This document shows positions 17,341 through 25,458 of a stretch of DNA of 64,000 nt, one piece after another. Below the pieces are notes generated by a model. The model was not told where the DNA came from. It worked only from the letters and a program-made list of their open reading frames with translations, and searched no databases. The position numbers and the translations under genes were made by a program. How positions within the stretch are numbered: the first letter of the stretch is position 1; each line of letters opens with the position of its first letter. The stretch is from Bacteroidales bacterium (GTDB lineage Bacteria; Bacteroidota; Bacteroidia; Bacteroidales; P3): assembly GCA_024400665.1 (NCBI GenBank), contig JAKSML010000001.1, forward strand, positions 37,614-101,613, in the 5' to 3' direction.

Positions 17341-19791
17341 ATGACTTTAGAAGAAAAATTAGGTTTTAACAAGATACGCGAACTTGTGGCGGCCGAATGC
17401 AGCAATGTCTTGGCTGTCCGCATGACGCAGGAGATGTCCTTCTCCAACAATTATGACCGCGTGGTGCGCGACCTCCAGCAGACCGAGGAGTTCCGCCAGA
17501 TACTGGTGCTGGAGAATAGTTTTCCCTCGCAGGACTTCATCGACCTGACCGAAGAGCTGACACGGCTACGCGTGGGCAACACAGTCATCGAGCTGCAAGC
17601 CCTCTTCGACCTGAAATGCTCGCTCCACACCATTGGAGAATGCCTCCGTTTCCTGCTCCGCGATGACCCCATACGCTACCCCCAGCTCTATGAACTGGCC
17701 CACCATGTCGAGCTCGACCCTGGCATCACCAAGGCCTTGAACAAGATTGTTGACGACAAGGGCGAAATATACGACAATGCCTCTGAGCTGCTGCAAGAAA
17801 TTCGCCATCAGATAAATAAGAAGCAGAATGACGTGGATGTGCAGATTTCGAAACAGCTGGCTCGCGCTAAGCACGAAGGCTGGGCTCCTGAAAATGCCGA
17901 GGTTACCATTCGCAACGGCCGCATGGTGATACCTATGCTCGACACCCACCGCCGCAAGATTAAAGGCCTCATCCATGATGAGTCCGCCACCCGCCAAACG
18001 GCCTATCTCGAGCCCTCCGAGGTGGTGGAGCTGAACAACGACCTCCGCGAGCTCGAATTTGCCGAACGGCACGAGATACAAAAGATTCTCGCACGATTCT
18101 CCGACATGATTCGTCCGCAGCTAAACGAGCTCATCAATGCCTACTGGTTTCTGGCACGCATCGACTTCATCCGCGCCAAGGCCCGCTTTGCCCTCACTAT
18201 CCATGCCGGCCGTCCTATTGTTGACAATATCACCAAGATAAACTGGCTCGACGCCCGTCATCCGCTCCTCTACCTCAACCACAAAGGCGAGGTGGTGCCC
18301 TTCAATATCGAATTGAACGACGAAGCCCACATCCTGATTGTCTCAGGGCCTAACGCAGGCGGTAAGTCGGTATGTCTGAAGGCCGTAGGCCTAATACAGT
18401 ACATGTTCCAATGTGGCATGCTCGTCCCTTGCCGCGAAACTTCCGAATTCGGCATCTTCGATAGCATCTTCATCGACATCGGAGACCAGCAGTCTATCGA
18501 CAACGACCTGAGCACCTACTCCTCACACTTGCAGAACATGAAGCAGCTGCTCGAAACTGCCGACGAAGGCACCCTCTTCCTCCTCGACGAACTGGGCGGC
18601 GGCACCGAGCCCCGCTCGGGCTGTGCCATAGCCGAAGCACTCTTAGAAGAGCTCTATCGTCGCCACTCTTTCGGCGTGGTGACAACCCATTACGCCGACC
18701 TAAAGCTCTTAGCAGACCGTTGTCCTGGGGTGCGGAACGGAGCCATGCTGTACGACACCGAGAAGATGAAGCCCCTCTACCGCCTCTCAATAGGCCACCC
18801 TGGCAGCTCGTTTGCATTTGAGATTGCACAGAATATCGGCTTCCCCGAAGCCGTCTTGAAGGCCGCAGGCGAAAAGGTTGGCGGCGAGATGTTGAATTTT
18901 GAGCATCAGCTACAGCAGATAGAGCTCGACAAGCAGGAGATTGCCCGACAGCGTGCCGAACTGGAAGTAGCCGATAGCTTCCTTGCCGAAGTTACAGAAA
19001 AATACCAGAAGCTCACCGACAAATTAGAGTCGAAGAAATACGAGATTCTCAGCACTGCCCGCAAAGAGGCCCAGCAGATCATTGCCGATGCCAACCGCAC
19101 TGTAGAGCAGACAATTAGCGACATCAAAGAGGCTCAAGCCGAGAAAGAACGCACCCTGCAGGCCCGCCAGCGCATGAAAGCCGAGGCTGAGCGCCTTGCC
19201 TCCTCACAAGAACGTCATGACGATATTATGAAGGAGCGCGTTGCCAAAGGTGCAGCAGCACCCTCTTCTGTCGCGCCAAAAGAGACCTCTTCCTCAAAAG
19301 ATGACGACTCCGGCACCGCGCCAATCGTGGTAGGCGGCATTGTCCGCATTGACGGCCAAGACACCTTCGGCCAAGTAGTCGAAATCAAGGGCAAGAAAGC
19401 CGTGGTGGAGAGCAACAGCATCCGCATGACTATAGCCCTCAGCCGCCTCACCGGCACCAAGAAGAAGTCCATCCCCGCCGATAAGACCAGCGTGAAAAAC
19501 AGCCGTTTCCAGAGCATATACGACGACATCAACGAGAAGCGCAAGACCTTCAACCCCACCTTAGACCTCCGCGGGCAGCGTGCCGACGAGGCTTTGGACA
19601 ATCTCCAGCACTTCCTCGACGAAGCACAGCTCCTCAGCGAGAAAAACCTCCGCATCCTTCACGGCAAGGGCTACGGAATTCTCAAACAGATCATCCGCGA
19701 ATACCTTCACGGCAACAGAGACGTGCAATCCTTTGGTTCAGAACGTCTTGAACTGGGCGGAGATGGTGTCACTGTTGTACAGTTAAAATAG
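17341..19791 (+). CDS. mutS2: MutS2 family endonuclease
   Basis: From ATG 17341 the protein has 816 residues. The N-terminal MutS core leads into the ATPase: GPNAGGKSVCLKAVGL (Walker A near 337), DIGDQQSIDNDLSTYSSH, LFLLDELGGGTEPRSGCAIA and TTHYADLK. A long coiled coil follows (QQIELDKQEIARQRAELEVA onwards), then a KOW-like segment, and a C-terminal Smr nuclease domain LDLRGQRADEALDNL...ILHGKGYGIL. MutS2 suppresses homologous recombination and, in some bacteria, helps rescue collided ribosomes. It is the last gene of the ribF operon. Confidence 0.93.
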   Translation: MTLEEKLGFNKIRELVAAECSNVLAVRMTQEMSFSNNYDRVVRDLQQTEEFRQILVLENSFPSQDFIDLTEELTRLRVGNTVIELQALFDLKCSLHTIGECLRFLLRDDPIRYPQLYELAHHVELDPGITKALNKIVDDKGEIYDNASELLQEIRHQINKKQNDVDVQISKQLARAKHEGWAPENAEVTIRNGRMVIPMLDTHRRKIKGLIHDESATRQTAYLEPSEVVELNNDLRELEFAERHEIQKILARFSDMIRPQLNELINAYWFLARIDFIRAKARFALTIHAGRPIVDNITKINWLDARHPLLYLNHKGEVVPFNIELNDEAHILIVSGPNAGGKSVCLKAVGLIQYMFQCGMLVPCRETSEFGIFDSIFIDIGDQQSIDNDLSTYSSHLQNMKQLLETADEGTLFLLDELGGGTEPRSGCAIAEALLEELYRRHSFGVVTTHYADLKLLADRCPGVRNGAMLYDTEKMKPLYRLSIGHPGSSFAFEIAQNIGFPEAVLKAAGEKVGGEMLNFEHQLQQIELDKQEIARQRAELEVADSFLAEVTEKYQKLTDKLESKKYEILSTARKEAQQIIADANRTVEQTISDIKEAQAEKERTLQARQRMKAEAERLASSQERHDDIMKERVAKGAAAPSSVAPKETSSSKDDDSGTAPIVVGGIVRIDGQDTFGQVVEIKGKKAVVESNSIRMTIALSRLTGTKKKSIPADKTSVKNSRFQSIYDDINEKRKTFNPTLDLRGQRADEALDNLQHFLDEAQLLSEKNLRILHGKGYGILKQIIREYLHGNRDVQSFGSERLELGGDGVTVVQLK

Positions 19792-19853
19792 AAATCCGCA
19801 CGCTTTTCGGAAAAATATTTCTATTTATAGGAAAATTATTAACGAAATAGATG

Positions 19854-19861
19854 TAACTTTG
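19854..19861 (+). promoter_or_regulatory. Promoter -7 box for the 19.9-kb lipoprotein gene
   Basis: TAACTTTG matches TAnnTTTG and lies 46 bases before the ATG. No clear -33 box is seen. Confidence 0.55.
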
Positions 19862-19907
19862 CATCTTGAAAAAAGAACAGAATTTATTAATTTAAATCTA
19901 TAACAAC

Positions 19908-20408
19908 ATGAAACTGATGAAATTATTTCTCCCCATGCTTGCAATTGCCATGCTTGCTACGGGCTGTACTAAGGAGTATGTCACGAGAGAGTACAACACT
20001 TATGGTGCACAGATCAAGACTTTCCAGTTCAACATCACTCCCTCAGAGTGGCAGCGCAATGAAGGTGTCAACCTCCCTGGTTCCAACAACTACCTCTATT
20101 GCACCAAGAACATTTCGGAGATTGACCAATACGTCTTCGATCAGGGCACCGTTCAGGCTTTCGCTTGGAACGTCTATGACCCCAGCACCAACACGGGTGC
20201 TTGGAACACCCTACCCTTTATCTACCCTCTTGAAATCATGGAGCAGGACGACATGGGCAACATCAACACATTCGTCATACCTGAGAACCTCCGCTTCGAA
20301 TGGGAGCTTGGCAAAGTGACCTTCATCATTCAAGACCTTGATGGCTTCGACCCCGAAAATATGGTCAGCACCATCAGCATCAAGGTCTGCATCACCTCCA
20401 ACATGTAA
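19908..20408 (+). CDS. Lipoprotein of unknown function
   Basis: The 166-residue protein has a type II signal peptide (KLMKLFLPMLAIAMLATGC, lipidated Cys near residue 20). The mature part begins TKEYVTREYNTYG and contains QIKTFQFNITPSEWQRNEG. The remainder is a globular, aromatic-rich domain with no cysteines until a late ISIKVCITSNM. I recognise a resemblance to small Bacteroidales lipoproteins but no named family. The gene stands alone between its own promoter and a strong terminator. Confidence 0.75.
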   Translation: MKLMKLFLPMLAIAMLATGCTKEYVTREYNTYGAQIKTFQFNITPSEWQRNEGVNLPGSNNYLYCTKNISEIDQYVFDQGTVQAFAWNVYDPSTNTGAWNTLPFIYPLEIMEQDDMGNINTFVIPENLRFEWELGKVTFIIQDLDGFDPENMVSTISIKVCITSNM

Positions 20409-20430
20409 ACCGCAACACATTGTCACTCAT

Positions 20431-20468
20431 AGGGAATGTCGTCCATTTAGGGACGGCATTCCCTTTTT
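20431..20468 (+). terminator. Hairpin terminator after the lipoprotein gene
   Basis: Stem AGGGAATGTCGTCC / GGACGGCATTCCCT (one mismatch) is followed directly by TTTTT. Confidence 0.9.
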
Positions 20469-20603
20469 ATCGGTCATTACAACACAAAATGAGCGAAGGC
20501 AATAAAATGTTACTTTGTCCCTATATTGAAGTGATGCAAAGACGTTAACACCCAGGAATTTATTGTTGCCACAAAAAGCAGCACGACTATTTACAGACTC
20601 ACA

Positions 20604-20647
20604 TAAAAAAAAGAGATATGCCATCCCGATGGGACGGCATATCTCTT
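20604..20647 (-). terminator. Hairpin terminator after folD
   Basis: Stem AAGAGATATGCCATCCC pairs with GGGACGGCATATCTCTT (one mismatch, 3-base loop). On the minus strand it is followed by a run of T residues. Confidence 0.9.
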
Positions 20648-20665
20648 ATACTTATATAAAGTGTC

Positions 20666-21547
20666 TTATTTGATGCCTTCGTGACGCTTATAAGCCTTCA
20701 TGGTGTTCTGGAGGAGAGAGACGATGGTGAGGGGTCCTACACCGCCAGGCACGGGGGTGACCCATGCGCAGTGCTTGTCCACCTCGCTGTGTTTCACGTC
20801 GCCAATAAGGCGGTAGCCGCTCTTCTTGGTGTCGTCTGGGATGCGGTGGATGCCAACATCAATGACAGTGGCGCCCTCTTTGACCATATCAGCAGTCACG
20901 AACTCGGGCTTTCCGATAGCCACGATGAGGATGTCGGCTTGGCGTGTCAGCTCGGCGAGGTTCTGGGTCTTGCTGTGGCAGAGCGTCACAGTGCAGTCGA
21001 AACCCTTGCGGGAGAGAAGGTTGGCCACGGGTGTTCCGACGATATTGCTGCGCCCTACCACCACACAATGTTTGCCAACGGTCTCGACGCCATAGCGTTT
21101 CAGCAGTGTGCAGATGCCCATTGGGGTAGCGGGGAGGTAAGCCTCCTCGCTCAGCACCATACGTCCGACATTCACGGATGTAAAACCATCCACATCTTTG
21201 TCGGGAGAGATGGCGTTGATGACGTTCTGCTCGTTGATGTGTTTAGGAAGAGGAAGCTGGACGATAAAACCGTCGATTTCGGGGTCGTTGTTAAGGAAGT
21301 CGATAGATTTGAGAAGTTCCTCCTCGGTAGTGCGTTCTGCAAAGCGATAGACCGAAGAGGTGAAACCCACCTCGTGGCTGGACTTCTCCTTGTTGGCCAC
21401 GTATGTCATGCTGGCACCATCTTCGCCAACGATGACGGCTGCCAGATGCGGAGCACGGCGACCTTCGCCAGTCAGCTGGCGCACCTCGTTAGCCAGTTCG
21501 TCCTTTATCTGAAGGCTCAGAGCCTTACCATCTAATAATTGGAACAT
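20666..21547 (-). CDS. folD: Bifunctional methylenetetrahydrofolate dehydrogenase / cyclohydrolase
   Basis: The 293-residue protein interconverts 5,10-methylene-, methenyl- and 10-formyl-tetrahydrofolate. Family motifs are YVANKEKSSHEVGF (catalytic Lys), GFIVQLPLPKHI, DKDVDGFTSVNVG, VVVGRSNIVGTPVA, TVTLCHSKTQNL, IGKPEFVTADMVKEGA and the C-terminal VTPVPGGVGPLTI. It starts 20 bases after ffh, so the two genes probably form one transcript from the ffh promoter. The pathway is one-carbon metabolism in the cytoplasm. Confidence 0.95.
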   Translation of the reverse strand: MFQLLDGKALSLQIKDELANEVRQLTGEGRRAPHLAAVIVGEDGASMTYVANKEKSSHEVGFTSSVYRFAERTTEEELLKSIDFLNNDPEIDGFIVQLPLPKHINEQNVINAISPDKDVDGFTSVNVGRMVLSEEAYLPATPMGICTLLKRYGVETVGKHCVVVGRSNIVGTPVANLLSRKGFDCTVTLCHSKTQNLAELTRQADILIVAIGKPEFVTADMVKEGATVIDVGIHRIPDDTKKSGYRLIGDVKHSEVDKHCAWVTPVPGGVGPLTIVSLLQNTMKAYKRHEGIK

Positions 21548-21567
21548 AATTATATATAGGAATTAGA

Positions 21568-22890
21568 TTATCTGCGTTTCTTGTGCATCTGAGGCAGCTT
21601 GCCCTTGGCACTGACGGTCTTCATCATCTTGCGGGTCTCTTCAAATTGCTTAACGAAGCGGTTTACATCCTGGATGGTGTGACCGCTGCCGGCGGCGATG
21701 CGCTGCTTGCGGGCGCCGTTGAGACAGCTGGGGTTGCGACGTTCGTAGGGCGTCATGCTGCTGATCATAGCCTCGATAGGTTTGAAGGCATCATCGCCAA
21801 TCTCCACATCCTTAGTCACCTTGTCCATGCCTGGGATCATGCCGATAAGATCCTTCATGCTGCCCATCTTCTTAATCTGGCCCACCTGCGAGAGGAAATC
21901 CTCGAAATTATATTCGTTGTGGATGAGTTTCTTCTGAATCTTGCGAGCCTCTTCCTCGTCATACTGCTCTTGGGCACGTTCCACGAGTGACACCACATCG
22001 CCCATGCCGAGGATACGGCTTGCCATACGGTCGGGATGGAACACATCGAGAGCGTCCATCTTCTCGCCCACACCGACGAACTTGATGGGTTTCTTCACCG
22101 AATAGCGGATAGTGAGGGCAGCACCGCCACGGGTGTCGCCATCGAGTTTGGTGAGCACCACGCCGTCAAAGTCGATGCGCTCGTTGAAGGCCTTGGCCGT
22201 ATTCACGGCATCTTGACCAGTCATCGAATCGACCACAAAGAGGGTCTCCTGCGGGGTGAGGGTCTCTTTGAGGCGCGAAATCTCGTTCATCATTTCCTCA
22301 TCCACAGCCAGACGACCAGCGGTATCGACGATAACCACATTCGTGCCCTTGGCCTTGGCATCCTTGATAGCCTTTTGAGCAATATCCACAGGGTTGTTGT
22401 TGCCCACCTCCGTGAACACAGGAACCTGTATCTGCTCGCCCAGCGTCTGCAGCTGGCTGATAGCTGCGGGACGATAGACGTCGCCTGCCACGAGCATCAC
22501 GCTCTTATTCTTCTTATTCTTCAAATAGTAAGCCAGCTTGGCGCTGAAAGTCGTCTTACCCGAGCCTTGCAGACCAGCGATAAGGATTACAGCAGGCTGC
22601 CCCTTGACATTGATATCGACAGCCTCCGTGCCCATCAGCTCTGTCAGCTTCTCATGCACAATCTTCACCATCAGCTGGCCGGGCTCAATACTCTGGATAA
22701 CGTTGCGGCCGATGGCCTCAGCCTTCACCTTATCGGTAAATTCTTTGGCTATCGGATAGCTCACATCGGCGTCCAAGAGAGCCTTTCTCACCTCTTTTAC
22801 AGTCTCAGCGATATTAATATCGGAGATACTTCCTTTACCTCTAAGCGTATGTAACGCTTTATCTATCTTACTACTAATGCTTTCAAACAT
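21568..22890 (-). CDS. ffh: Signal recognition particle protein Ffh
   Basis: The 440-residue GTPase targets nascent inner-membrane proteins to the Sec translocon together with the 4.5S RNA and FtsY. The N domain (MFESISSKIDKALHTLRGKG) is followed by G motifs GLQGSGKTTFSAKLA, DVYRPAAISQL, DTAGRLAVDEEMM and TKLDGDTRGGAAL. The methionine-rich M domain includes LIGMIPGMDK and RIAAGSGHTIQDVNRFVKQFEE. The C-terminus is basic (MHKKRR). It leads the ffh-folD transcript. Confidence 0.96.
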   Translation of the reverse strand: MFESISSKIDKALHTLRGKGSISDINIAETVKEVRKALLDADVSYPIAKEFTDKVKAEAIGRNVIQSIEPGQLMVKIVHEKLTELMGTEAVDINVKGQPAVILIAGLQGSGKTTFSAKLAYYLKNKKNKSVMLVAGDVYRPAAISQLQTLGEQIQVPVFTEVGNNNPVDIAQKAIKDAKAKGTNVVIVDTAGRLAVDEEMMNEISRLKETLTPQETLFVVDSMTGQDAVNTAKAFNERIDFDGVVLTKLDGDTRGGAALTIRYSVKKPIKFVGVGEKMDALDVFHPDRMASRILGMGDVVSLVERAQEQYDEEEARKIQKKLIHNEYNFEDFLSQVGQIKKMGSMKDLIGMIPGMDKVTKDVEIGDDAFKPIEAMISSMTPYERRNPSCLNGARKQRIAAGSGHTIQDVNRFVKQFEETRKMMKTVSAKGKLPQMHKKRR

Positions 22891-22918
22891 AATTATATTG
22901 CACTAACAAATTAATTTG

Positions 22919-22926
22919 CAAATTTA
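22919..22926 (-). promoter_or_regulatory. Promoter -7 box for ffh-folD
   Basis: The minus strand reads TAAATTTG; the ffh ATG follows after a 28-base gap. Confidence 0.6.
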
Positions 22927-23048
22927 CGTTTTTTTTTCGATTTTTCGACATAAAAAATAAATATTAAATTTTTTTTCTCTTTTATGAAACATTTTTCCAC
23001 TTTATACGTTATGTAACTTGTAAATAATTGTAGAATCAAATTTTTTCT

Positions 23049-23909
23049 ATGAGACAATTAAAAATTACCCATTCGATTACCAACCGTGACATCAAGTCGC
23101 TTGACAAATATCTGCAGGACATTTGCAGCGAGGAGCTACTTACCCCTGAAGAAGAAGTGCAGCTTGCTCAGCGCATCAAGAACGGCGACCAAGAGGCCCT
23201 CGACCGCCTCACAAAGGCCAACCTCCGCTTCGTCGTCTCCGTTGCCAAGCAGTACCAAAACCAGGGGCTCAGCCTGCCCGACCTCATCAACGAGGGCAAC
23301 GTAGGTCTGATTAAGGCCGCCAAGCGCTTCGACGAGACCCGTGGCTTCAAGTTCATCTCCTATGCTGTGTGGTGGATCCGCCAGTCCATCCTCCAGGCCA
23401 TCGCTGAGAACTCCCGCATCGTCCGCCTCCCCTCCAACCAGCTCGGCGCCCTCAACAAACTCAAGAAAGAAATCAGTCGTCTTGAGCAGGAGCTTGAGCG
23501 TCCACCATCGGAAGAAGAGCTCGCCGACCTCCTCGACATCCCCGAGGACAAGATCAAGAGCATCCTCGGCATCTCTGGTCGCCACATTTCCATCGACGCG
23601 CCCCTCATCGCCGACGAGGACGTCAACTTCGTCGATGTGCTGCCCAACGAGGATACCCCTCCCACCGATAGCGCCCTCCTTCAGGAGTCCCTCTCGCTCG
23701 AAATCGAACGCGCCCTCTCCACACTCACCGAATACGAGCGCGAGGTCATCAAAATGTACTTCGGCATCGGCTATCCCCACCAGCTCAGCCTCGATGAGAT
23801 AGCCATGAAGTTCGGCCTCACCCGCGAGCGTGTCCGCCAAATCAAGGAGAAAGGCATCAAGCGCCTCCGCGTCAGCAGCAAGAGCAAACACCTTCAGTCA
23901 TACCTGTAA
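23049..23909 (+). CDS. rpoD: Primary RNA polymerase sigma factor (RpoD/SigA)
   Basis: The 286-residue sigma-70 protein begins at region 1.2 ([20 protein letters not shown]), so it lacks region 1.1, as usual for the Bacteroidetes housekeeping sigma. Region 2 shows [37 protein letters not shown] and [16 protein letters not shown]. Region 3 shows [16 protein letters not shown]. Region 4 shows [33 protein letters not shown]. This sigma recognises the TTTG / TAnnTTTG promoters seen across the window. Its own upstream region has only a weak TAACTTGT box near 23014. Confidence 0.95.
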   Translation: MRQLKITHSITNRDIKSLDKYLQDICSEELLTPEEEVQLAQRIKNGDQEALDRLTKANLRFVVSVAKQYQNQGLSLPDLINEGNVGLIKAAKRFDETRGFKFISYAVWWIRQSILQAIAENSRIVRLPSNQLGALNKLKKEISRLEQELERPPSEEELADLLDIPEDKIKSILGISGRHISIDAPLIADEDVNFVDVLPNEDTPPTDSALLQESLSLEIERALSTLTEYEREVIKMYFGIGYPHQLSLDEIAMKFGLTRERVRQIKEKGIKRLRVSSKSKHLQSYL

Positions 23910-23954
23910 TCGAACACACACCTGTGCGGGAGCACCTCCCGCCAGCTATCACCT

Positions 23955-24578
23955 ATGGATAGAATAATAAAATATTTTCCAGAGCTAACAGAGCGGCAGC
24001 GCGAACAGTTTGCCGCTCTGTTGCCCTTATACGAGGACTGGAACGCCAAGATCAACGTCATCTCCCGCAAGGACATGGGCAACTTCTACGAGCACCACGT
24101 CCTCCACAGTCTCGCCATCGCCAAGGTGCAGCCCTTCAAGACCATGGCCGACATCCTCGACGTGGGCACCGGCGGCGGCTTCCCCGGCATACCCCTCGCC
24201 ATCATGTTCCCACACGCCAACTTCTACCTCATCGACTCGATAGGAAAGAAAATCAAGGTGGTACAGAACGTCGCCGAAAGCCTCCAACTCAAGAACGTGC
24301 GCGCCGAGCAGATACGTGCCGAGCAGGTCGAAGGCGACTACGACTTCATCGTCTCGCGTGCCGTCACCGACCTCAGCCAGTTCACCGGTTGGGTGCGCGG
24401 CAAAGTCTCCGACAGCCACTACCACCGCCTCCGCAACGGCATCCTCTACCTCAAAGGCGGCGACCTCGCCGAAGAGCTCGCCCCCTTCAAGAAGAAAGTC
24501 CGCACCTGGGACATCTCCGACTTCTACGAAGAGGAGTTCTTCCAGACCAAGAAAGTCATCTACCTCCCCTTCAAGTAG
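23955..24578 (+). CDS. rsmG: 16S rRNA (guanine-527-N7) methyltransferase
   Basis: The 207-residue protein carries the RsmG/GidB signature: LLPLYEDWNAKINVISRKDMGNFYEHHVLHSL, then the SAM-binding loop ILDVGTGGGFPGIPLAI. SIGKKIKVVQNVAESL and FIVSRAVTDLSQF follow. It methylates G527 of 16S rRNA, near the decoding site. The gene follows the sigma factor after 45 bases and is followed by a clear terminator, so the two are probably co-transcribed. Confidence 0.94.
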   Translation: MDRIIKYFPELTERQREQFAALLPLYEDWNAKINVISRKDMGNFYEHHVLHSLAIAKVQPFKTMADILDVGTGGGFPGIPLAIMFPHANFYLIDSIGKKIKVVQNVAESLQLKNVRAEQIRAEQVEGDYDFIVSRAVTDLSQFTGWVRGKVSDSHYHRLRNGILYLKGGDLAEELAPFKKKVRTWDISDFYEEEFFQTKKVIYLPFK

Positions 24579-24600
24579 TCCCCACACGACACACCATAAG

Positions 24601-24635
24601 GACAGCCCATAGAAAACGGGCTGCCCTCTTTTTAT
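24601..24635 (+). terminator. Hairpin terminator after rsmG
   Basis: GGACAGCCC pairs with GGGCTGCCC (one mismatch) around a 9-base loop, then TCTTTTTAT. Confidence 0.85.
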
Positions 24636-24759
24636 GTCCCAAGAAGAAAGGAGAGGCAACTCCAAAACCAGAACTGCCTCTTTTAATTCATAGAGAATGT
24701 ATCGGCAATACGCGGCCACACCCATTCAAAATGTCACGAACTTGCCCGACAGGAAGGTC

Positions 24760-25010
24760 TCGAATCGAACGAGTAGAAGGAGTCGAAAGACCCCATTCGA
24801 TTCGTTCGACTCATATTGCTGTGATGTGCGGCTGTCAAATGTTAAAATCGGATGGCATTTTTGTGCTTCGTCATAGCTAAGGGGTAGGGTCGTGAAAGCT
24901 CCGCTCATCTTCCGCCTCGGGAGCGGAGTTAGAGCGGAGCTAAGGCGGAGCTAGAGCGGAGCTACTCATAAGGTCTCAAAGGCCTTTTTCGTCCTTTTTT
25001 GAGACTTTTT
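24760..25010 (-). repeat. Long dispersed repeat, copy B (inverted relative to copy A)
   Basis: Read on the minus strand, this block follows 1443-1704: an AAAAGTCTC lead, AGCTCCGC run, GGAGGCGGAAGATG-like hairpin, CTTTCACGACCCTA, TTTTAACATTTGACAG, GCACATCACA and TCGAAYGAA words. Most of the alignable stretch from the AGCTCCGC run to the TCGAAYGAA words is identical. The rest of the gap 24636-25458 carries more TCGAAYGAA words (25077-25097 and 25165-25195) and no gene I can support. Confidence 0.8.
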
Positions 25011-25378
25011 TTAGCAGTTACAATTAACAAATGATTAACATTTGTATTAAAACAAGGATGATCGTCATATCGCCAATCGAACGAGTCGAACGGGGTCAAT
25101 AATGCTCTTACAAGCCTTCAAATCGCATTCTGTCGGCATGGAGCTGATACCAACAATTAGCACGCAATCGAAGAATCGAATGAATCGAATGCTCGTAGGC
25201 CATAGCCCAAATGGATGTACGATGCTCTATCTTTTTGCACAAGCAAAAATGATAATGTCCTCCCAATTTTGTTTTTTGACGCGAAGGATGGAACGGGATG
25301 TGTGGAGGGCAGATTGCCGTATCGTTTTTTTCGATGTTTTTTCTTGTCTTTTTATCCTTCTATCTCATTTTTATTTCG

Positions 25379-25386
25379 TATCTTTG
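25379..25386 (+). promoter_or_regulatory. Promoter -7 box for the GH3 gene
   Basis: TATCTTTG matches TAnnTTTG; the leader to the ATG at 25459 would be about 65 bases. Confidence 0.6.
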
Positions 25387-25458
25387 CAATGTCATAGCCA
25401 TGACTGGCAACGGCTTTTATCAATTAATTTACAACTGATTATTAAGACATAAGATATC

